Notes: generated by a model from the sequence alone, not told the origin. A stretch of 64,000 nt of DNA from Bifidobacterium sp. ESL0682 (GCF_029392815.1 NZ_CP113942.1:1674001-1738000), one strand, 5' to 3'; numbered from the stretch's first letter, positions 18,601 through 28,246 are shown. Numbers and translations: made by a program.

Positions 18601-20140
18601 GCGTCAATTGGAAAACGGTCTTGTCGGACTGGCGGTCCTGGCTAATGGCGTAGTTGCCGTTCTGATACACACCGTTGGGAGAACTCCCGCGTTGTGATGC
18701 CGCATAGTCATAGTTGTCCCAACGCGGATACCATCCCTGCGGTCTCGGGTCTCGACCAGCATCATGGAACGACTGGCTTTGGTCGATGGTCCCATAATCC
18801 CAGAAATACGGCTGCAGATCCGCGCGAGACGGCTCCGGGGCGGACGCCCCACCCTTCTGCCATTTCGAAGAGGCGGAGATGTTGAAAGTGACGTCGCCCT
18901 GGGGCTTTTCCAGGCCACGCAGCCCCTTGTTCTGATCCGGCCAACGCATATCGACGGCCCAATTGACCATCGCCATCATGCCCGAGCGCTTGCCCAAACC
19001 ATGATTAAGATAACCAGGGCTGCTTCGATCAAAATCGAACGACATCTCCTGGGAAAGTGCATTCTGCACACCGTTGATACGCAGGTTCATGTTGAGCTTG
19101 GCGGAAACGGTCACCGCATCCGGAATGTTGCTCATCGAACGGTGGTGTACATCGTTCGGCGTGGCCCAGGCCGTCACCTTCGGCTGGATGATGTCACCCT
19201 GATGCGCAGCCTTCACATCGACCCCCAAGGTGATGCCCGCAGAGCCAGGCACCGAAGTCGGAGAAGCTGCAGTCGGGGTCATCAGACGATAGGCCGTCAA
19301 CACTTGCGTCGGCACGCCACCGACGGACTCGATTGTAGACTGCGGCTGATAGCCGGGAGTCTGATCAACCCAACCCATTGCACTGAGATCGAATGTGGCC
19401 TTGTCGGAGGGAAGCGGCAATTCGAAACGAAAACCGATACGGGCGCTGCTGTAATAGACCGTGGAGTCATCCGAGCGGACCGAGAAATCATAGCTGTAAG
19501 AGATCTTATCGAACGAGCGAACGATCTTGTTGCTGGACGAACTATCATCGCCGGGATTGTCGTCACTATCGAAAGGAGCTGTACCTGTAACGATGCCGTT
19601 GGTGGCGCTGAGCGCCAGATATGTGACACTTGCCGCGTCGCTGTCCAGCATTCCGGAGCCGCCACGCATCAATGGATTCTGCTGACCCGTGGACGGATTC
19701 TGCTGACCTGTGGACGGATTTTGCTGTCCCAGCGCCGGGGAAGCTTTGCTCGTCAAGGGGGATGCGGCAGACAAGTCAGCCTGTTTCAACGGCAACGCAG
19801 CCGAAGCCGATGAGGAGGAAGAGGTCGTCTGGCTGGGAGCGGCCGAAGGAGAAGTGGCCGACGGAGAGGCAGCCGATGATCCCTGAGAAGCCGAAGCCCC
19901 GGATGACGGTGTCTGCGACGAACCCGCCTGCTGCCCCTCATTGTGCGACTGGGTAGCAGAAGTCTGCGAAGTATTCGCCGAAGACCCTCCAGCAGAACCT
20001 GCATCGATGCTTGGAGTCACGCTTCTCGACGCCTCTTGTTGCGCCGACGACGCCGTGCCGCCTATCGCATTGGCACTGACAGGCAACAGCATCCCGCATA
20101 CTGCCACGACAGCCGTTACAACCCTTACAATCCTCTTCAT
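15665..20140 (-). CDS. Isopeptide-repeat surface protein 1, N-terminal fragment (signal peptide, SdrD-B-like domain)
   Basis: Starts at the ATG at 20140 (MKRIVRVVTAVVAVCGMLLPVSANA), a clear signal peptide. A Ser/Ala/Gln-rich stretch with a PSTGQQN triplet repeat follows. Then comes a globular ectodomain of about 1000 residues that I cannot name. Near residue 1280-1360 is a SdrD-B/Cna-B-like module (SGIAWYDYNGDGIRGPDDK, then GNYRLENIPAGSGYKLVF). The first pilin repeat follows (VQKVLNGRTGAWLTGEQYTF), where the frame is lost at about 15697: the last 9 or so residues (ARFPPARR) are out of frame. The paralogue at 20771-28164 reads straight through this point. Secreted and wall-bound; adhesion is the likely role but is inferred. 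Confidence 0.78.
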   Translation of the reverse strand: MKRIVRVVTAVVAVCGMLLPVSANAIGGTASSAQQEASRSVTPSIDAGSAGGSSANTSQTSATQSHNEGQQAGSSQTPSSGASASQGSSAASPSATSPSAAPSQTTSSSSSASAALPLKQADLSAASPLTSKASPALGQQNPSTGQQNPSTGQQNPLMRGGSGMLDSDAASVTYLALSATNGIVTGTAPFDSDDNPGDDSSSSNKIVRSFDKISYSYDFSVRSDDSTVYYSSARIGFRFELPLPSDKATFDLSAMGWVDQTPGYQPQSTIESVGGVPTQVLTAYRLMTPTAASPTSVPGSAGITLGVDVKAAHQGDIIQPKVTAWATPNDVHHRSMSNIPDAVTVSAKLNMNLRINGVQNALSQEMSFDFDRSSPGYLNHGLGKRSGMMAMVNWAVDMRWPDQNKGLRGLEKPQGDVTFNISASSKWQKGGASAPEPSRADLQPYFWDYGTIDQSQSFHDAGRDPRPQGWYPRWDNYDYAASQRGSSPNGVYQNGNYAISQDRQSDKTVFQLTLSGYDIDGTFPSYGFNIGSNPCSTIMMSAGCSQQIVGEISTGYLYVFFPSSVPDSGSPDGQKNVMDLYSNNALTLQSKVADGGLSADSVTSGSGVPAPTGADDVSNQAAGNDDSWAASTLLNPEGQYSNRVYYECAANNTDRENGTDCGTWRGNDWPHGTDVAMQGTTARMFAASNFNTGIRDLPVGELNLVKIDPTVFDLPEKNDLDLHVEDASKPQGTAYWTDWESTPTFGNKGAGILYATKRDGTAWTSDNEQYAAGINDLDFYGTKTEAQSHGMIVGLLLEGYSAADTTKAGHAAVYNVGSFKAQIKPDATVGTVAQLTQQSYAFTRSQLADAGKAVLADGTHLSPLTSTDAQWEQLANEIDPLALYRTMTPDLSAPRPGSTYVKAHYDSQQGYLGNDTGGQEFGDSLYVSGEQPNIDKSVEQKSESGGVKTIYDLDKEQRTIDWALTGTISGAPGATNPGVKTEAYVTDTLPKGLHYVYNSAKLGGTYQAGGAEGGSVIGGTALAPTVTPNIDGTTTLKWTVSDVPVDGSTFVIHYQSTIGDASVPSTDAQNGDSYVNTVGIQSKRDMGKPDLLKRTQSTLTVSVSRTHASSIAIQSDPKVADISQPLGFKMMLGNMTATQQSDPYAVNILPFNGGTPVSNFHGTQQITGINISGTAGASVGAGVHPRVFFSTDTSLRSRTPGSISRAEILANPSVWHEGTVDNATGDVTIPAGYDAPVAWAFMSDVLPGNARYDFTMNINPTGNQGSDVYTDEWMNDTNMVIARAAVVRRTVSGIAWYDYNGDGIRGPDDKVLSGVKVALVDASGDPVKSLVDGTTPLTATTDASGNYRLENIPAGSGYKLVFKPASADGWKAFTVTNKDSSGAQLSERSRTVPDQAQTPSDPLHSASIALADFPVASTMHSAAYDDTYENSGITGKLPSAPSIMANGFKVQKVLNGRTGAWLTGEQYTFDIEAQGTAPAAGAMARFPPARR

Positions 20141-20237
20141 ATCGCCCGTTTCCAAACCCGTCAAAAATTTGCACGCCCAAACAATGTGCAAAAATCATCC
20201 TTGTATTACACAAAAAATATCTTCATGCAAAGTAAAA

Positions 20238-20280
20238 ACGATAGACATCTCACACAGCAAAGTCAAATTATTTGTAATAC
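20238..20280 (-). promoter_or_regulatory. Promoter of repeat surface protein 1
   Basis: Minus strand: GTATTACAAA (20280-20271), then -35 TTGACT (20266-20261), a 17-bp spacer and -10 TATCGT (20243-20238). This leaves a leader of about 90 nt before the ATG at 20140. The GTATTACAAA block with the same spacing to the -35 occurs upstream of the paralogue (28247-28289). The rest of the 20141-20454 gap is A/T-rich and shows nothing else convincing. Confidence 0.6.
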
Positions 20281-20454
20281 TTTACTGCGCTGTTGCAGAA
20301 ACGGAACAACGACCACCGTCCGATACCAAACACTCTCAGTTTATCGTTGTCATACAATGAATATGTGGGTTCTGAGCAATATTCAGCATCCGCCCGATTC
20401 AAAAATGCAATAAAATTCAGGCAACATCAAAAAAGTGAGCAAGCTAACAAAAAA

Positions 20455-20528
20455 TGGAGCGGATGACGGGAATCGAACCCGCGTAATCAGTTTGGAAGAC
20501 TGAGGCTCTACCATTGAGCTACATCCGC
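20455..20528 (-). tRNA. tRNA-Gly (anticodon TCC)
   Basis: Minus-strand cloverleaf beginning GCGGATGTAGCTCAATGG. The acceptor GCGGATG pairs with CATCCGC, the anticodon loop is CTTCCAA with anticodon TCC, and the T-arm reads GGGTTCGATTCCC. The CCA end is encoded (20457-20455). It lies between the two large paralogous surface-protein genes. Confidence 0.95.
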
Positions 20529-20695
20529 GTGCCGTTGAGCGAATCACTAGGACTCACAAAACAACGAGTTCAAGTATACACGAGGCACGGAATTGCGACA
20601 CGTTTCCGAACCGCATCACTGATGGGGCGTGTCGTGCTGCTGACAGCAACGGGCAGCACGCACAGACTTGCTTTATCGATAAATCGATTTCAAAC

Positions 20696-20750
20696 CAGAA
20701 AACAAAACCGTGGCCCAAACCGAACATCATATCCGGTTTGGGCCACGGTT
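20696..20750 (-). terminator. Rho-independent terminator of repeat surface protein 2
   Basis: Perfect 17-bp stem: AACCGTGGCCCAAACCG (20706-20722) with CGGTTTGGGCCACGGTT (20734-20750), 11-nt loop, followed on the minus strand by TTTTGTTTTC. It lies 20 bp after the stop of the gene ending at 20771. Confidence 0.9.
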
Positions 20751-20770
20751 GTTTTATCTATTGAACTCAG

Positions 20771-23700
20771 CTACTCGATCCTACGGCGACGGGCAAGGAT
20801 CAGCGATCCACCGGCCAGCAGGAGCGTGAGCACGAGTGCCACAAGAGCGATGATGTTGTCACCGGTCTTGGCCAAAAGGCCCTTCGGCGATTCGCCACGA
20901 GGCGCTGCAGCCGCTGAACCGTTCGGCTTCGCAGCAACCGGGTCGGGGCGGTATTCGTTGTGGAACACCGCGGTATCCACCGACGAACCATCGCGGTCCA
21001 GAGCAACGGCAGCAACAAGCTGGTGCGAAGCCGCATCCTCCGTGACCTTCACCGTGACGCCATAGGACGTGCGGTCATAGGTGACACCGTGTTCAGCACC
21101 GTTAGCCTCGGTCAGCGTGTAGCGCCATACACCCGTATGCGAGAACTTCATGGAGAACTTGGCTTGGCCCTGGCCCTCAGCATTCACCGTGGCAACAGAC
21201 GGCTTCGACGCCAAACCAGCGGCATATCCAGACTTCGGGGAAATCGCGGAGCTGACAGGAACAGCCGTATTGACACGGTTGATCAGAGCAGTCAGAGCGC
21301 CCTTCTCACCGTCCTTCGGATTGTCCTTATTCGGCGTCAAGACGACTCCGAACTCGCCATCCTTCAACGGGCGTCCGTCAAGCACCTTGCCAACCGTGAG
21401 GTCGGCGTCGGTAGCAGCCGGCGTATAGACATTTTCGATCAACACATCCGAAACGTTCTTGTCAGTCGCAGCGGACAGCACGCCCGCGACATCGTTCACC
21501 GTGACCGTCACCACGTAGGAGCGGCTGTCATAGCTAATCGAAGGATCATGGCCCGCAATCTCACCGATCCGGTAACGATACGTGCCGGGATGAGCGTAGG
21601 CAATCGAGCCGAACGTGAACGCCGGGCCCACGTTCTTCACTGTGGACTTGCCATTGGCGGCATCAGACGGCATCGGCACCTTGTCGGCCGCGACCGCACC
21701 CGACGCATCGGTGCCGTCCAGAGCCGTCAACGCGAACTCGAACTCGCCGTTGGCAGGCGTGCGATGAGTGCCGGCGTCGGTGTTGCGCACCGACTTCACA
21801 CCACCCAGCGAAACTGCCACATGCTTCGGGTCGTACGCATTCGTAAACACCGCGGAATCGGCAGCCACAGACGAGCCGGAAGCATCGAGCTTGTTCAGGG
21901 TCTTGCTGCTGATGACCAGATGGCCTTGCAGGTCATCGGTGACACGATAGGTGACCGAGTACACCGTCGGATCGCGAGTGATGCCCGGCACCACAGTGGA
22001 ATCCTCAGAGAGCGTGAACACATAGTCGCCGATCTTGTCCATCGACACCGCAGGCAGAACGATACGTCCGTCAGCCGCATTAGAGGCACTCACGTCAGCC
22101 TGAGCGTTCGCGTCAGCAGGCGCGGACACACGATGCAAGGTGAACGAGAAATCGCCCGCCTTGAGCTGGTAGGCATTGCCCTCGCTCGACTTGACCTTCT
22201 TGATGGCATCCACCACATCGCTCACAGGAGCGGGAGTGTATGCATTGTGCAGCGTTACGTCGGTCTCGGTAATGCCGTCGTGAGACAGGGTTACCTGGGC
22301 GACGAGCTTGTGGTTCGTCGCATCTTCCGTGACATGAACCAGCACGTTGTGAACCGTGTTGTCGTAAGCCACACCGCCGAGTGCACCAGGCTTCTCGGTG
22401 ATCGTGTAGTTCCAGTCGCCAACGCGGCTGAACCTGAGCGAGTCGAACGACACCGAGCCTTCCGAATCCGTCACCTTCGCAATGGTCTTTTCCTGCGAAC
22501 CGTTCGACGGACTGCCGTCAACCGGATTGCCGGCTACGGGAGCCAACAGCGCCGAGAACTCGCCATCAACCAGCGGGCGACCGGACATGGTCTTCTTCGC
22601 ATCCAACGAGACATCAACCGGAGCCGGTGTGTACTTGTTGTCAAAGGCAGCCGTGTTACCGGCGGCCGGCGAACCGTCCAGTGAGACCGCAGAGACAGCA
22701 GTCAGGGTTCCGGCGACATCGGTCACCGTTACCGCTACATCGTAGACACGGGTGTCATAGTCGAGGCTCGGATCCTTGGCCGAGCCCGAAGGCACGATCT
22801 CGGAAACCTTGTAGTTGAACACGCCAGGATAGGCATACTGCATGCCGCCGAACGCGACCGCACCATCGGCCTGATTCGTCATCTCGATCGCACTGCCAGA
22901 GGCAGCAGCAGGCATCGGCACATCGGCCTTGGCCACAGCAGCGCCGTCAACAGCACGCGTGCCGTCCACCGCTTCCAGCTTGAAGTTAAACTCGCCGGCA
23001 GCGGGAGCGCGATGTGTAGCAGGGTCGGCGTTGGTCATCGACTTCGACGCCCTGATCTCGAACACGGACTTCGACGGATCGTAGACGTTCGTGAACTTGG
23101 CCGTCGAGGAACCGGACGGATCCGAAGTCACCACAGGTGCGGAGGCCACCAATTGAGCATTGGTCTGGTCATCCGTCACCGTGTAGGTCAACGTATACAC
23201 CGTCGCATCACGAGAGATGTGAACGTCGGACACGGCGTCTTCGGTCATTTGGAACTTGTAGGTTCCAGCCTGGTCGAAGGTCATCGACGGGAACGTGATG
23301 CTGCCGTCAGTCGCATTAGTCGCGTGCTGATCAGCAATCGCCGCAGCACCCGCCGGCCTTGACGTCTCGGAAAGCGTGAAGCCGAACTCGCCAGCCGCCA
23401 ACGGAGCGTGGCTGTTGCCCGGAGTGGAGACGAGCACCTTGGAACCGGCAGGCGTCACCGAAACAGGAGCCGCCTTGTACTGGTTCGTGAAGGTCGCGGT
23501 ATCACTCGACACATCGGCGTTGTGATCGTCCTTCATCGAAGTCGTCACCGTGCGGGTCATCGTCGTCATGTCGTCAGCGACCGTCACCGTCACCAGATAC
23601 GACTGGGAAGTCGATGCGTCCGGGGTCACACCAGCTTGGCTGCTGGCATGCTCGGTGACCTTATATACATAGGTGCCAGGAAGGTCGAACTTCGTGCCAT

Positions 23701-26068
23701 CAACCGGCACGGTCTTGACCGAACCGTTCGTCACCGTCACGCTCGACGGAACCGGACCGTTAGTCCCCGCTGCAGGAGCGGAGCCCTGGGCTTCGATATC
23801 GAACGTGTACTGCTCGCCGGTCAACCACGCACCGGTACGGCCGTTGAGCACCTTCTGCACCTTGAAGCCATTCGCCATGATCGACGGAGCAGACGGGAGT
23901 TTACCGGTAATGCCGGCATTCTCATAGGTGTCATCGTAGGACGAGGAATGCATCGCACTCACCGCCGGGAAATCGGCCAGGGTGATGGATGCGGAACGCA
24001 ACGGATCGCCCGTGGTCTGACGCTGATCCGGGTCGGCACAAGACCGCTCCGACAGCTGAGCATCAGGATTGTCTTTGACGGTGACTTTAAGCGTCTTCCA
24101 ACTGTTCGCAGAAGCGGGCTTGAACACCAGCTTGTACCCAGAACCGGCCGGCACATCGTCCATTCGGTAGCTGCCATCCGCAGCGGTAGTGGCCGTCAGC
24201 TGCGTGGTACCGTCGGCAAGCGACTTCACCGGGTTGCCACTGGCATCCACCAACGCCACCTCGATACCCTCGAGAGTCTTGTCCTCAGGCCCACGAATGC
24301 CGTCATTGTTGTAGTCATACCAGGCGATACCGCTTACAGAACGACGTACCACCGCAGAGCGGGCGATCACCATGTTGGTGTCGTTCATCCACTCATCGGT
24401 ATAGATATCGCTCCCCTGGTTGCCGGTAGGCTGGATGTCCATCTTGAAGTTGTACCGCGCATTGCTCGGCAAGACATCAGACATGAACGCCCACGCCACC
24501 GGAGCATCATACCCGGCAGGAATCGTCATCTCACCAGTGGTGTTGTCAACAGTCCCTTCATGCCAGACACTGGGATTCGCGAGAATCTCAGCACGCGAAA
24601 TCGAACCGGGCGTCCTGCTACGCAGCGACTCATCCGTCGAGAAGAACACTCGAGGATGCACACTGGCCGCTATAGAAGCACCTGTGACACCACTGACCTT
24701 GATGCCAGTGATCTTATAAGTACCGTGGAAATTAGACACCGGTGTGCCACCATCGAACGGCATGATGTTCACCGCATACGGATTGACCTTCTGGGAGGAC
24801 GCCATGTTGCCAAGCATCATCCTGAAGCCCAGTCGCTGAGAGACATCGGCAGTCAGAGGATCGGCCATAACCGCGATGGACGAGGCATGCGTACGCGAGA
24901 CCCTGATGGTCGCATTGGCCAACGTGCCCTTTGCACCATCCGGCTTGGCCATGTCGCGCTTCGACTGAATGCCAACCGTGTTGACAAACGACTGAGCGTT
25001 TTGCACGTCACTGCTCGGATCCGTGGCATCGCCAATGGTCGACTGGTAGTGAATCACAAACTTCGAGCCGTCCACCGGCACATCCGAAACGGTCCACTTG
25101 AGCGTCGTTGTGCCATCGGCATTCTCCGTAACCGTGGGCGACAACGCCGTTCCTCCGGTCACTGAGCCTCCCTCGGCGCCACCTTCTTGGTAGGTGCCGC
25201 CAAGCTTCGCCGAATCATAGACGTAGTGCAGGCCCTTGGGCAGGGTATCGGTGATGTAGGTCTCGGTCTTCAGACCAGACGCACCGGCCCCACTGACACT
25301 TCCGGTCAGCGCCCAATCAACAGTGCGCTGCTCCTTGTCCAAATCATAGATGGACTTGGTGCCGCCAGCCTCAGATTTCTGCTCCACCTCTTTGTCGACT
25401 CTTGGCTGTTCACCAGAAATATACAGGGAATCACCGTACTTGATGCCGCCGGTATCGTTGCCCAGATAACCCTGATGGGAGTCATAACGAGCCTTTTCAT
25501 AAGAAGAGCCCGATTCAGGAGCCGAAAACGCAGGAGCTAGTGTCGAGCGCAACGCCATCGGGTCCATCTCATTGGCCAACTGCTCCCACTGCGCATCAGA
25601 AGAAGTCATCGGATCAAGATGAGTGCCGTCTGCCAACACCGCCTTGCCCGCATTAGCCAACTGCCTACGAGTGAACGCATATGCCCGCTGAGTCACCTGC
25701 GCCACGGTGCCAATCGGAACGTTCGGTTTGATCTGAGCCTTGAACGAACCAACGCTATACACGGAATGATGACCGGCTTTACTGGTATCAGCTGCCGAAT
25801 ATCCGACGAACAGCATGGCCACGATCGCGCCATGCGACTGTGCTTCGGCCTTGGTGTTATAGAAGTTCAGATCTTTGATATCGGCAGAGAACTGCTCGTT
25901 ATCGCTGCTCCACGAGGAGCCATCCTTCTTGGTCGCATACAGGATGCCGGCACCCTTCTTGCCGAAAACGGACGGTGACTCCCAGTCGTTCCAATATGCC
26001 GTGCCCTGCGGTTTGCTCGCATCGGCGACATGCAGGTCGAGATCGCCTTTCTCAGGCACCTCCAGCAC
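20771..26068 (-). CDS. Isopeptide-repeat surface protein 2, C-terminal fragment with LAKTG anchor
   Basis: 1765 residues, continuing a protein that starts at 28164. It holds the second half of the large ectodomain, an SdrD-B-like module near residues 575-650 (SGIAWYDYNNDGIRGPEDK), then seven pilin-like repeats. Domains 2, 3 and 4 are most similar to 5, 6 and 7 respectively (shared landmarks include ATHRAPAAGEFNF/GTHRTPANGEFEF and GRPLVDGEF/GRPLKDGEF). The end is LAKTG, a hydrophobic segment and ARRRRIE. The first codon is only an internal GTG: the natural reading joins the fragment ending at 25867 if one base is restored next to a G4 run near 26098. It is closely similar to protein 1 throughout, so a tandem duplication. 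Confidence 0.78.
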   Translation of the reverse strand: MLEVPEKGDLDLHVADASKPQGTAYWNDWESPSVFGKKGAGILYATKKDGSSWSSDNEQFSADIKDLNFYNTKAEAQSHGAIVAMLFVGYSAADTSKAGHHSVYSVGSFKAQIKPNVPIGTVAQVTQRAYAFTRRQLANAGKAVLADGTHLDPMTSSDAQWEQLANEMDPMALRSTLAPAFSAPESGSSYEKARYDSHQGYLGNDTGGIKYGDSLYISGEQPRVDKEVEQKSEAGGTKSIYDLDKEQRTVDWALTGSVSGAGASGLKTETYITDTLPKGLHYVYDSAKLGGTYQEGGAEGGSVTGGTALSPTVTENADGTTTLKWTVSDVPVDGSKFVIHYQSTIGDATDPSSDVQNAQSFVNTVGIQSKRDMAKPDGAKGTLANATIRVSRTHASSIAVMADPLTADVSQRLGFRMMLGNMASSQKVNPYAVNIMPFDGGTPVSNFHGTYKITGIKVSGVTGASIAASVHPRVFFSTDESLRSRTPGSISRAEILANPSVWHEGTVDNTTGEMTIPAGYDAPVAWAFMSDVLPSNARYNFKMDIQPTGNQGSDIYTDEWMNDTNMVIARSAVVRRSVSGIAWYDYNNDGIRGPEDKTLEGIEVALVDASGNPVKSLADGTTQLTATTAADGSYRMDDVPAGSGYKLVFKPASANSWKTLKVTVKDNPDAQLSERSCADPDQRQTTGDPLRSASITLADFPAVSAMHSSSYDDTYENAGITGKLPSAPSIMANGFKVQKVLNGRTGAWLTGEQYTFDIEAQGSAPAAGTNGPVPSSVTVTNGSVKTVPVDGTKFDLPGTYVYKVTEHASSQAGVTPDASTSQSYLVTVTVADDMTTMTRTVTTSMKDDHNADVSSDTATFTNQYKAAPVSVTPAGSKVLVSTPGNSHAPLAAGEFGFTLSETSRPAGAAAIADQHATNATDGSITFPSMTFDQAGTYKFQMTEDAVSDVHISRDATVYTLTYTVTDDQTNAQLVASAPVVTSDPSGSSTAKFTNVYDPSKSVFEIRASKSMTNADPATHRAPAAGEFNFKLEAVDGTRAVDGAAVAKADVPMPAAASGSAIEMTNQADGAVAFGGMQYAYPGVFNYKVSEIVPSGSAKDPSLDYDTRVYDVAVTVTDVAGTLTAVSAVSLDGSPAAGNTAAFDNKYTPAPVDVSLDAKKTMSGRPLVDGEFSALLAPVAGNPVDGSPSNGSQEKTIAKVTDSEGSVSFDSLRFSRVGDWNYTITEKPGALGGVAYDNTVHNVLVHVTEDATNHKLVAQVTLSHDGITETDVTLHNAYTPAPVSDVVDAIKKVKSSEGNAYQLKAGDFSFTLHRVSAPADANAQADVSASNAADGRIVLPAVSMDKIGDYVFTLSEDSTVVPGITRDPTVYSVTYRVTDDLQGHLVISSKTLNKLDASGSSVAADSAVFTNAYDPKHVAVSLGGVKSVRNTDAGTHRTPANGEFEFALTALDGTDASGAVAADKVPMPSDAANGKSTVKNVGPAFTFGSIAYAHPGTYRYRIGEIAGHDPSISYDSRSYVVTVTVNDVAGVLSAATDKNVSDVLIENVYTPAATDADLTVGKVLDGRPLKDGEFGVVLTPNKDNPKDGEKGALTALINRVNTAVPVSSAISPKSGYAAGLASKPSVATVNAEGQGQAKFSMKFSHTGVWRYTLTEANGAEHGVTYDRTSYGVTVKVTEDAASHQLVAAVALDRDGSSVDTAVFHNEYRPDPVAAKPNGSAAAAPRGESPKGLLAKTGDNIIALVALVLTLLLAGGSLILARRRRIE

Positions 26069-28164
26069 TGTCGGATCAATCTTGACGAGGTTGAGCTCCC
26101 CACTGGCAGGTCACGTATGCCGGTATCGAAATCAGAAGCCGAGAAAATCCTCGCCGTGGTCCCAGCCATAGCAGTATCCGTACCATGCTGCCAATCCGAT
26201 GCCTCCCACGTACCGCAATCAGTACCGTTTTCTCTGGCGGTATTGCTTGAAGGGCATGAGTAATAGAAATAATTGGAGAACTGCCCTGGAGGGTCCAGCA
26301 AGGTGGAAGCGGACCACGAATCATCATCGCCAGCTGCCTGATTGGAAACATCGTTCGCATCGGTGGGCTGACGAAGCTTGTCGCCAGGGGTTATCGAATT
26401 GGCAGAGAGCCCGCCATCCGAAATCTTGCTTTGCAGACTCATCGCCGCGCCACCATAGAGGTCGACCACACTCTTCTGTCCATTGGGCGCGCTGGAATCA
26501 GGAATCGACGACGGGAAGAACACATACAGATAGCCGGTCGATATCTCACCAACTCGCTGCGTCACGCAGCCTTCCGACATCAGCACATTGCTGCAGGCAT
26601 CGACGTTATGCGCATCACCGTAATAGGGGAATGTGCCGTTGATGTCGTAATTGCTCAGCGTGAACTGGAAAACGGTCTTGTCGGATTGACGATCCTGGCC
26701 GATGTTGTAGTTGCCGTTCTGATACACGCTGTCGGATGCGTCTCCACGTGCCGACCTGGCGTAATGATAGTTGTCCAGTCGCGGAGACCATCCCTGGTTT
26801 CTCGTGTTTCGTCCAGAGTCATGGAATGGATCGCCTTGGGTAACCGGTCCGTAATCCCAGTAATAAGGCTGCAAATCTGCACGAGCCGGCTCTGCCCCAG
26901 ACGCACCATTCTTCTTCCATTGCGAAGAAGCGGAAATGCTGAAAGTGACATCGCCTTGAGGCTTCTCCAAACCACGGAGTCCCTTGGTCTGGTCATGCCA
27001 ACGCATATCGACGGCCCAATTGACCATGGCCATCATGCCCGAACGCTTGCCCAAACCATAGTTGAGGACACTCGGATCAGCTCTGTTGAAGTCAAACGAC
27101 ATCTCCGGAGAGATCTCATTCTGAATGCCGGTGATACGCAGGTTCATATTGAGCTTGGCGGAAACAGTCACGGCTGCGGGAGTGTCAGTCATCGAACGGT
27201 GCTGCACATCGTTCGGCGCGGCCCACGCCGTCACTTTCGGCTGAATGACGTCACCCTGCACGGCGGCCTTCACATTGACTCCCAAGGCGATTCCGGCAGC
27301 ACCAGGAACCGCGGTTGGAGAAGTCGAAGTCGGGGTCATCAGACGATAGGCCGTCAGTACCTGCGTCGGCACACCATCGATGGTCTCGGTCGTGGACTGC
27401 GGCTGATAGCCCGGTGTCTGATCGACCCAATTCATTGCGTTGAGATCAAACGAGGCCTTGTCTGAAGAAATTGGCAACTCGAAACGGAAACCGACGCGGG
27501 CGCTCTTGTAATAGGTCATCGGATCGTCAGGATTGACCGCGAAGTCGTAATTGTAAGTAATCTTATCGAACGAGCGCACGATCTTGTTGCTGGCCGAGCT
27601 GTCATCGCCAGCATTGTCGTCGCTATCGAACGGGGCCGTGCCCGTCACGATGCCGGAATCGTCGCTGAGCTTCAGCTGCGTGACACTGGCCACGTCGCTG
27701 TCCAGCATCTCATTCATTTTGACTTCCAGCCCGGAGCCACCGCGCGTCGACGGATTCTGCTGCACCGCAGGCGTACCGGACTGCTGCGTCGGAGCTGACT
27801 TGGTAGCCAACGACGACGCGGTAGGCAAATCAGCCTGCTTCAGCGGCAATGAAGACGACGAGGACGTCTGACCGGAAGCGGCCGAAGACGACGGCTGTCG
27901 CTGAGAATTTGAGGTATCAGCAGATGACGCCTGCGCTGAATCCGCATTCGCCTGCTGATTATTATGCGATTGAGCAGCAGGAGTCTGCGAAGCATTCGCT
28001 TGAGACCCGTTTATCGACCCCGCACCAACATTCGGAGTCATACCGCTCGATGCAACATTTTGCGTTGAAGACGGCGTGGCCGCATCCATCGCATTTGCAC
28101 TTATAGGTAATACCATTCCACATGCCACAGCAACTGCTATGGCAGCTTTGAACCAATTTTTCAT
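25867..28164 (-). CDS. Isopeptide-repeat surface protein 2, N-terminal fragment (signal peptide)
   Basis: Starts at the ATG at 28164 (MKNWFKAAIAVAVACGMVLPISANA), a signal peptide. An Ala/Ser/Gln/Asn-rich stretch and an ectodomain parallel to protein 1 follow (FDKITYNYDF, GFRFELPISSDKA, WVDQTPGYQPQST, STGYLYVFFPSS). In-frame homology to protein 1 ends at RDLPVG, about residue 688; the last 77 residues (Arg/Ser/Cys-rich) are out of frame. Protein 1 reads GTTGGGGAGC here, this gene GTGGGGAGC, so one base is missing. Likely secreted and wall-anchored through the C-terminal fragment's LAKTG. Confidence 0.75.
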   Translation of the reverse strand: MKNWFKAAIAVAVACGMVLPISANAMDAATPSSTQNVASSGMTPNVGAGSINGSQANASQTPAAQSHNNQQANADSAQASSADTSNSQRQPSSSAASGQTSSSSSLPLKQADLPTASSLATKSAPTQQSGTPAVQQNPSTRGGSGLEVKMNEMLDSDVASVTQLKLSDDSGIVTGTAPFDSDDNAGDDSSASNKIVRSFDKITYNYDFAVNPDDPMTYYKSARVGFRFELPISSDKASFDLNAMNWVDQTPGYQPQSTTETIDGVPTQVLTAYRLMTPTSTSPTAVPGAAGIALGVNVKAAVQGDVIQPKVTAWAAPNDVQHRSMTDTPAAVTVSAKLNMNLRITGIQNEISPEMSFDFNRADPSVLNYGLGKRSGMMAMVNWAVDMRWHDQTKGLRGLEKPQGDVTFSISASSQWKKNGASGAEPARADLQPYYWDYGPVTQGDPFHDSGRNTRNQGWSPRLDNYHYARSARGDASDSVYQNGNYNIGQDRQSDKTVFQFTLSNYDINGTFPYYGDAHNVDACSNVLMSEGCVTQRVGEISTGYLYVFFPSSIPDSSAPNGQKSVVDLYGGAAMSLQSKISDGGLSANSITPGDKLRQPTDANDVSNQAAGDDDSWSASTLLDPPGQFSNYFYYSCPSSNTARENGTDCGTWEASDWQHGTDTAMAGTTARIFSASDFDTGIRDLPVGSSTSSRLIRQCWRCLRKAISTCMSPMRANRRARHIGTTGSHRPFSARRVPASCMRPRRMAPRGAAITSSSLPISKI

Positions 28165-28246
28165 TTATCTTATCGTTCGCCCAACAACAACCCATACCCG
28201 TACCCAAACCAACGTATAAAAGTCATACGAACCCTGTGATGAGTGA

